NCBI GenBank assembly: GCA_902461995.1
Contig: CABQAA010000044.1
Span: forward strand, 1 to 10,979
DNA length: 10,979 nt
Reading direction: 5' to 3'
Origin: an uncultured Oscillospiraceae bacterium
Lineage (GTDB): Bacteria; Bacillota; Clostridia; Oscillospirales; Acutalibacteraceae
The translations under genes and the position numbers were made by a program. Of this stretch, positions 6,664 to 10,979 are shown in pieces (within the stretch, counting starts at the first letter, position 1; the number at the start of each line of letters is the position of its first letter). The notes under the pieces are model-generated. The model was not told where the DNA came from. It saw only the letters and a list, made by a program, of their open reading frames with translations, and did not search any database.

Positions 6664-7216
6664 GCCCCGTCACCCCTTTCCCGTCCGCGATCCAGGCGCG
6701 GAGTTGCCGCGTCTCTTCGTCCGAGAGCAGGCGCTTGGGAATCCAGATCCGCACTTCCCGGCCAAAAACCAGGTTGAAAAAGCTCTCGGTCTCGGCCGAC
6801 CGGGTCATAAGGGCGCGGGGCAGGGTCCCTTCCAGGCCGCCGCTCCGGATATCCACGCCATCCGTGGTGAACCGATAGGTGCCCGCCATGCCGAGTTCGG
6901 GTTTTTCATCAAATTCTCTAGCGGCTGCCCCTTTATCGAACAGCGGCGCAAAAATCCCGTCATAGCCGATCAGGAAAATCCCCACCAGAAGCAATCCCGC
7001 CGCACCGGAGGGCGCCAGGGAAATCCAGCTTCCAAAAAACAGGCCCGCGAGTCCGAGCGCGCCGAGCAGGGCACCGCCGCCCGTGATAAGAGGCAGGTGC
7101 CCCCGGCGCTGTTCTCGGCGAAGCTGGGCCGCATACTGCATATAGTCCTCCCGCGTGATCAGCACGCTGAGAGTCAAAAGTGTCTTTTCCTCTTTTGGAA
7201 TACCCTGCTCCGGCAT
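6656..7216 (-). CDS. Single-module YcxB-like membrane protein
   Basis: The product has 186 residues from the ATG at 7216, which follows AAGGGAGGTGG at seven bases. An in-frame ATG at 7240 would put this ribosome site inside the coding region and has none of its own. The order is the lead-in LITREDYMQYAAQL (19-32), a transmembrane hairpin at about 42-62 and 69-90, and a domain at 113-176 that starts TYRFTTDGVDIRSG and closes with IWIPKRLLSDEE. This is the clearest match in the cluster to the YcxB pattern, in which a short strand-rich C-terminal domain ends in an isoleucine/leucine-rich strand, PKR and an acidic helix. The gene lies 36 bases after its upstream neighbour, and its stop overlaps the start of the next gene by eight bases. 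Role unknown; cytoplasmic membrane location is inferred. Confidence 0.87.
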   Translation of the reverse strand: MPEQGIPKEEKTLLTLSVLITREDYMQYAAQLRREQRRGHLPLITGGGALLGALGLAGLFFGSWISLAPSGAAGLLLVGIFLIGYDGIFAPLFDKGAAAREFDEKPELGMAGTYRFTTDGVDIRSGGLEGTLPRALMTRSAETESFFNLVFGREVRIWIPKRLLSDEETRQLRAWIADGKGVTGHD

Positions 7217-7252
7217 ACGAGGGCCACCTCCCTTCTCCATGATGTCATCCAG

Positions 7253-7810
7253 TCAAAACATCCAATTGCGCATCACCCGCCGCCGGCGGATAAAGGTCAC
7301 GCGAAGCTGCTCGAGCACCCCGTCCCGCCGATCCTCCGGAATACAGCGCTTCGGCAGGATGAGAAACCGCTCCCTGTCTTTGAGAAAAACGAGAAGTTCC
7401 GGCGTTTCGATACATTCCGGCATCAGGGCATATTGGTCGCTGAGAGTCAGCGTCTGTGTGACAGTCACCACGTTGTCGGGGTACAGACGCAGAGTGGCCG
7501 GGCAAAACAAAGCCGCGTAGACGAGGTAGTCGCGTTCCGCCTGGCGGCGGACGGCCGCCGGTTCCGCCACAAAAAACAGCAGCAGAAGGAGCGGACACAG
7601 CGCACAGAAAAACAGCGAAATCAGCGGCGGCACCGAGGGCCAGCGGAAGGACAGCACCCCGATGAGCAGCACAAGCGAAGCCGCGCCGACGACAAACGGC
7701 GTCGACCGCAGCGTCCCTGTCCGCCGGGCGGCGATCAGCGCCGCCCTCACGTATTCGTCCTTTGTGACATTGACCGGGAATTCCGCCCGGGGCTGTGGTT
7801 CATAGGCCAT
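7253..7810 (-). CDS. Single-module YcxB-like membrane protein with basic tail
   Basis: The product has 185 residues. After a short N-terminus comes the lead-in VNVTKDEYVRAAL (13-25), transmembrane helices at about 36-54 and 60-82, and a domain at about 105-171 that begins ATLRLYPDNVV and closes with FLILPKRCIPEDRR. It ends in an Arg-rich tail, IRRRRVMRNWMF, that could sit on acidic lipid or nucleic acid. The start is the ATG at 7810 with AAAGGGGG upstream. That ribosome site can pair with the CCCC just before the ATG, and a perfect 7-bp hairpin lies further upstream (7833-7855), so output of this gene may be tuned separately. It lies 56 bases after the first gene of the array, the widest gap inside the cluster. 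Function unknown. Confidence 0.87.
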   Translation of the reverse strand: MAYEPQPRAEFPVNVTKDEYVRAALIAARRTGTLRSTPFVVGAASLVLLIGVLSFRWPSVPPLISLFFCALCPLLLLLFFVAEPAAVRRQAERDYLVYAALFCPATLRLYPDNVVTVTQTLTLSDQYALMPECIETPELLVFLKDRERFLILPKRCIPEDRRDGVLEQLRVTFIRRRRVMRNWMF

Positions 7811-7832
7811 GGGGAATCCCCCTTTCCATCAT

Positions 7833-7855
7833 CCGATGCAGAAACATCGCATCGG
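7833..7855 (-). promoter_or_regulatory. Intercistronic hairpin upstream of the second array gene
   Basis: CCGATGC (7833-7839) and GCATCGG (7849-7855) form a perfect 7-bp stem with a nine-base loop in the only sizeable gap of the cluster. On the minus strand it is followed by ATGATGG and then the AAAGGGGG ribosome site, not by a T run, so it is not an intrinsic terminator. It may act as an RNA-stability or processing element. Confidence 0.45.
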
Positions 7856-7866
7856 TTGCCAATCCG

Positions 7867-8364
7867 TCAGTCGGAGGAATCCGCCGATTCCTCTTCCCAT
7901 TTCTGTTTCAAAAAGGCCAAACAATCTTCCGGCAGTTCCCTGTGAGGGAGCAGCACCAATTCGGTGCCGTACCGCAGGACAAACAACCCCGGAAGCGAGG
8001 TCACGGTCTCGGTCCCGAATGCGTGAAGATCCTCGGCTTCCCCGAACCGCAGGCCTTCCTCATACACCCGCAGCCGGGTCGGCTTCCGGTCCTTTGTCTC
8101 CTGTCCGGACAGATGACGGGCCCGCCATTCCGGAACGGCCCAGAGCGCCGCGATGAGGAGCAGTGCGAGAAGACCCAGAAACAGACTGCTCAGCGCCTCC
8201 AGGCCCCAGGCAAAAAACGGTACGATGCACCAGACGGCGAGAAGGCCCAGGATCACCGTCTCCACCACCCGTCCGGCAACGCCTACCCGCCGGATGTCGC
8301 CGTATTTTAAGGATCGGTAGATGTCGTCTCTTGTCAGCTCCACGAGAATATCCCACTTTTCCAC
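7867..8364 (-). CDS. Single-module YcxB-like membrane protein, first of the array
   Basis: The product has 165 residues from a GTG start at 8364. The gyrB stop is nine bases upstream and forms part of its ribosome site (TGAGGTG), so translation is probably coupled to gyrB. The order is the lead-in VELTRDDIYRSLKYGD (8-23), transmembrane helices at about 32-53 and 57-77, and a cytoplasmic domain at about 96-156 that begins TRLRVYEEGLRF and closes with LVLLPHRELPED. An acidic C-terminus (EEESADSSD) follows. The basic residues flanking the hairpin (RRVGVAGR, EWRARH) place both termini inside the cell. It has the same architecture as the next two genes despite low sequence identity. The assignment to the YcxB-like family is by pattern, and no function is known. 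Confidence 0.85.
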   Translation of the reverse strand: MEKWDILVELTRDDIYRSLKYGDIRRVGVAGRVVETVILGLLAVWCIVPFFAWGLEALSSLFLGLLALLLIAALWAVPEWRARHLSGQETKDRKPTRLRVYEEGLRFGEAEDLHAFGTETVTSLPGLFVLRYGTELVLLPHRELPEDCLAFLKQKWEEESADSSD

Positions 8365-8373
8365 AGGGACACC

Positions 8374-10338
8374 TCACACGTCCAGATTGGACACATATTT
8401 GGCATTACGCTCAATGAATTCCCGGCGGGGCTCCACTTTATCCCCCATCAGGATGGTGAAGGCTTCGTCGGCCGCCTCCGCGTCTTCCAGCTCGACTCTC
8501 AGCATGGTGCGGAAGGCCGGATCCATGGTGGTTTCCCACAGCTGTTCAGGGTCCATTTCACCAAGACCTTTATATCGCTGGATATCGGCGTTGCCGCCGA
8601 ATTCCGCAATGTACTGGTCCCGTTCAGGATCGGAAAACGCGTACCGCACCTGTTTGCCGCGGGAGACCTTGAACAGCGGCGGCTGCGCGATATACACATG
8701 TCCTTCTTCCACCAGGGGGCGCATATAGCGGAAAAAGAAGGTGAGCAGCAGGGTCCGGATATGGGACCCGTCGACGTCGGCATCGGCCATGATGATGACC
8801 TTGCCGTACCGGAGTTTGGAGAGATCGAAATCGTCCCCAATGCCGCAGCCGAGCGCGATGACGATGGGCACCAGCTTTTCGTTGCCGTACACCTTGTCGA
8901 GACGCGCCTTTTCCACGTTCAGCATCTTGCCCCACAGCGGCAGGATGGCCTGAAAATTCCGATCCCGGCCCTGAATGGCCGAGCCGCCGGCCGAGTCACC
9001 CTCGACGATATAGAGTTCGGTGCGCTCTGCATCGCTCCAGATACAATCGGCGAGCTTCTCGGGCATGCGGGTGTTGGCGAGTCCGCTTTTTTTCCGTGCG
9101 AGTTCTCTGGCCTTCTGCGCGGCCTCACGGACCCGGGCGGCGTTGATGGATTTTTCAAGAATTGCTTTGGCAACGGCGGGATTTTCCTCCAGGAACGGCA
9201 CGAGTTTATCGCTCAGCAGGGAATTGACTAGCGGGCCGATGACGGTGCTGCCGAGCTTGGCCTTCGTTTGCCCCTCGAACTGGGCATCCTTGAGCTTGAC
9301 GCTGATGACCGCCGTCATGCCCTCCCGCACATCGTCCCCCTTGAGGTTGGTATCCGCGTCCTTGAGCATGGAATGCCGGCGGGCATAATCGTTGAAAATG
9401 CGGGTGATGCCGGTTTTAAAGGCGTTCTCATGCACACCGCCGTCCACGGTATGGATGTTGTTCGCAAAGGAAATGATATTTTCGTTGTAGCTGTCGTTAT
9501 ACTGAAACGCGACCTCGACGATAGAATCGCCGTCGGTGGTGGACATATGCACGACCTGATCGTGCAGAACCTGATAGCCGCGCGTCTTGTTCATGAAATC
9601 CACGAAGGAAGAGATGCCGCCTTCGTAGCAATATTCCTGGCTCAGAACATTGTCCGCGTCGCGGGAATCCGTCAGGGTGATTTTCAGCCCCGCGTTGAGG
9701 AAAGCCTGTTCCCGCAGGCGTTTCTGCAGCACTTCGAACTCATATTCCACCGTTTCGGTGAAAATCTCGGGATCGGCTTTGAAGCGAATGAGCGTCCCTG
9801 TCTCTTCCGATGAACCGATGACGGTCAGATCATTCACCGGTACGCCCCGTTCAAACCGCTGGGCGTACACATTGCCTTCCCGGGAGACCTCCACTTCCAG
9901 CCATTCCGAAAGGGCGTTGACCACCGAGGAGCCGACCCCGTGCAGGCCGCCCGACACTTTATAGCCGCTACCGCCGAATTTGCCGCCCGCATGCAGCACC
10001 GTGAGAACCACGGTGACCGAGGGCAGACCCAACTTTTCGTTGATACCCACCGGAATGCCGCGGCCGTTGTCCCTCACCGTGACCACATTGCCGGGAAGAA
10101 TCTCAACCTCGATATGGGTACACACACCGGCGAGAGCTTCGTCGATGGAGTTATCCACAATTTCATACACCAGATGGTGCAGTCCCCGCGGGCCAGTCGA
10201 ACCGATGTACATGCCCGGGCGTTTCCGGACCGCCTCCAGTCCCTCGAGAACCTGTATCTGGCTTTCGTCGTATACCTCGTTGTCCGCGCGGGTCATCGCG
10301 CTTTCAAGGGCCTGGTCCATTTCCATTTCCGTACTCAT
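8374..10338 (-). CDS. gyrB: DNA gyrase subunit B
   Basis: GyrB is the ATPase subunit of gyrase and closes on the DNA segment to be passed. The product has 654 residues from an ATG at 10338, ten bases after GGGAGG. An in-frame ATG at 10371, two bases after the remB stop, lacks a good ribosome site and would add 11 residues. The GHKL ATPase domain shows the general base Glu59 in VYEIVDNSIDEALAG, Asp90 in RDNGRGIP, the lid GGLHGVGSSVVNALS (about 130-144) and the switch Lys359 in QTKAKLG. The TOPRIM domain has Glu446 in EGDSAGGSA and Asp519/Asp521 in ADADVDGSHIRT. The C-terminus, RYKGLGEMDPEQLW to YVSNLDV, is the GyrA/DNA-binding tail. The length fits Firmicutes GyrB without the extra domain of enterobacteria. 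An acidic leader of about 20 residues precedes the usual start of the conserved region. Confidence 0.97.
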   Translation of the reverse strand: MSTEMEMDQALESAMTRADNEVYDESQIQVLEGLEAVRKRPGMYIGSTGPRGLHHLVYEIVDNSIDEALAGVCTHIEVEILPGNVVTVRDNGRGIPVGINEKLGLPSVTVVLTVLHAGGKFGGSGYKVSGGLHGVGSSVVNALSEWLEVEVSREGNVYAQRFERGVPVNDLTVIGSSEETGTLIRFKADPEIFTETVEYEFEVLQKRLREQAFLNAGLKITLTDSRDADNVLSQEYCYEGGISSFVDFMNKTRGYQVLHDQVVHMSTTDGDSIVEVAFQYNDSYNENIISFANNIHTVDGGVHENAFKTGITRIFNDYARRHSMLKDADTNLKGDDVREGMTAVISVKLKDAQFEGQTKAKLGSTVIGPLVNSLLSDKLVPFLEENPAVAKAILEKSINAARVREAAQKARELARKKSGLANTRMPEKLADCIWSDAERTELYIVEGDSAGGSAIQGRDRNFQAILPLWGKMLNVEKARLDKVYGNEKLVPIVIALGCGIGDDFDLSKLRYGKVIIMADADVDGSHIRTLLLTFFFRYMRPLVEEGHVYIAQPPLFKVSRGKQVRYAFSDPERDQYIAEFGGNADIQRYKGLGEMDPEQLWETTMDPAFRTMLRVELEDAEAADEAFTILMGDKVEPRREFIERNAKYVSNLDV

Positions 10339-10373
10339 ATCGGAGCTTCCTCCCATTCGCATGTTCGCCATGT

Positions 10374-10646
10374 TCAGACGTTTGATAAACCTTCTACAAA
10401 TCCGGTCCGCTTGAGCAGTGTCGACGAAGAGATCTGCGAAATATACACCGTCTCGGTGCCGTCTTCATCCACACACACCACAAACGATTTCGGCAGTTCC
10501 ATCGTGACGTTGCAAACCCGGCCGCCTTTTTCCGCATCCGCAAGAAACTGGCGGGTGTTTTTGGAGATGGTGGCGTTCTCCATATCGAAAATTCCCACAA
10601 TATCCCGCAGCCGGACCACCGTTTCCTGACCGAGATGCAGATACAT
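10374..10646 (-). CDS. remB: DUF370 protein, RemB-like extracellular matrix regulator
   Basis: The product has 90 residues and begins MYLHLGQETVVRLRDIVGIF, with KSFVVCVDEDG and VYISQISSSTLLKR further on. This is the pattern of the DUF370/RemB (YaaB) family found between recF and gyrB in Firmicutes. In Bacillus subtilis RemB is needed for matrix gene expression, and the related RemA binds DNA. Here the role is inferred from family and position. The ATG at 10646 has GGGG of AAAGGAAAGGGG eight bases upstream. It lies 32 bases after recF, and its stop is close to the gyrB start, so it belongs to the same transcript. Confidence 0.9.
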   Translation of the reverse strand: MYLHLGQETVVRLRDIVGIFDMENATISKNTRQFLADAEKGGRVCNVTMELPKSFVVCVDEDGTETVYISQISSSTLLKRTGFVEGLSNV

Positions 10647-10678
10647 CGGCCCGTCCCCTTTCCTTTATTCCGAGAGGG

Positions 10679-10979
10679 TTATCCCTCGAGAATCCCTTGT
10701 TTCATGTGAAACTCCACGCCGCCGTCCATGCGGCGGAGGGGCGCGGGATCGCAGCAGGTAATGAACACCTGCCAATCGTGGATGTGATTGAGAATATAAT
10801 CTTGCCGGGACGCATCGAGTTCGCTCATGACATCGTCCAGAAGCGCGACCGGCTGTTCACCCGTGACATCCCGAAGCAGGGTTGCCTCCGCGAGTTTCAG
10901 GGCCAGAACTGCCGAACGCTGCTGACCCTGTGAGCCGTATACCCGGGCGGGCAGTCCGGCGATACGGACCTCCAGATCG
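10679..10979 (-). CDS. recF: RecF, C-terminal part (gene runs off the right edge)
   Basis: The minus strand from the window edge to a TAA at 10679-10681 is open. It reads YGSQGQQRSAVLALKLAEA, then LLDDVMSELDASRQDYI, and ends HMKQGILEG. The first block is the ABC-type signature of RecF and the second is the Walker B/D-loop region of its SMC-like ATPase. RecF loads RecA with RecO and RecR at gaps in damaged or stalled forks. About 100 codons are present, so some 260 more, including the Walker A motif, should lie to the right. Its place before remB and gyrB is the standard order next to dnaA and dnaN. Confidence 0.95.
   Translation of the reverse strand, partial: DLEVRIAGLPARVYGSQGQQRSAVLALKLAEATLLRDVTGEQPVALLDDVMSELDASRQDYILNHIHDWQVFITCCDPAPLRRMDGGVEFHMKQGILEG

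Noticed and set aside
6581..7945. A 454-codon open frame on the plus strand across four membrane-protein genes
   Set aside because: It is His/Gln/Arg/Pro-rich, has no ribosome site or recognisable domain, and is antisense to genes with good starts, membrane helices and mutual homology. High G+C opens such frames.
10339..10371. gyrB start at 10371
   Set aside because: No ribosome site precedes it; GGGAGG lies correctly placed for the ATG at 10338.

Overview
The window looks like a piece of a G+C-rich Gram-positive chromosome of the class Clostridia (Oscillospiraceae-like), lying just downstream of the replication origin. The reasons are the Firmicutes order recF-remB-gyrB-gyrA, purine-rich AAAGGAG/AAGGGGG ribosome sites, GTG and TTG starts, and the style of the gyrase sequences. 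dnaA, dnaN and the rest of recF should lie beyond the right edge. The family-level placement is inference.

Reading the minus strand from right to left, positions 10979 to 1398 hold one unbroken, tightly packed run of nine genes: the 3' end of recF, remB (DUF370), gyrB, five membrane-protein genes, and gyrA. Gaps are mostly under 40 bp, one gene pair overlaps, and no promoter-sized gap occurs. The run is probably one transcription unit, or a set of nested ones, started upstream of the window.

The unusual part is 3948-8364. In Bacillus gyrB and gyrA are neighbours. Here five paralogous genes of the YcxB-like type separate them. Each basic module is a short N-terminal segment with a T/S-x-x-[DE]-Y/I-like motif, a two-helix transmembrane hairpin, and a cytoplasmic beta-rich domain ending in an L-P-K-R-type motif. 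Three genes carry one module and two carry two fused modules (seven modules in all). The last gene also has a long Pro/Tyr/Gly-rich tail. The array appears to have grown by tandem duplication and fusion. Its function is unknown, but it is locked into the gyrase operon.

To the left of gyrA, 811-1397 has no credible gene and holds three strong inverted repeats, at least two of which look like factor-independent terminators. Beyond it, on the plus strand, is a small predicted lipoprotein (295-810) with its own candidate promoter, set beside an AT-rich patch. At the extreme left, on the minus strand, is a broken remnant of an XRE-type helix-turn-helix repressor with an in-frame stop.
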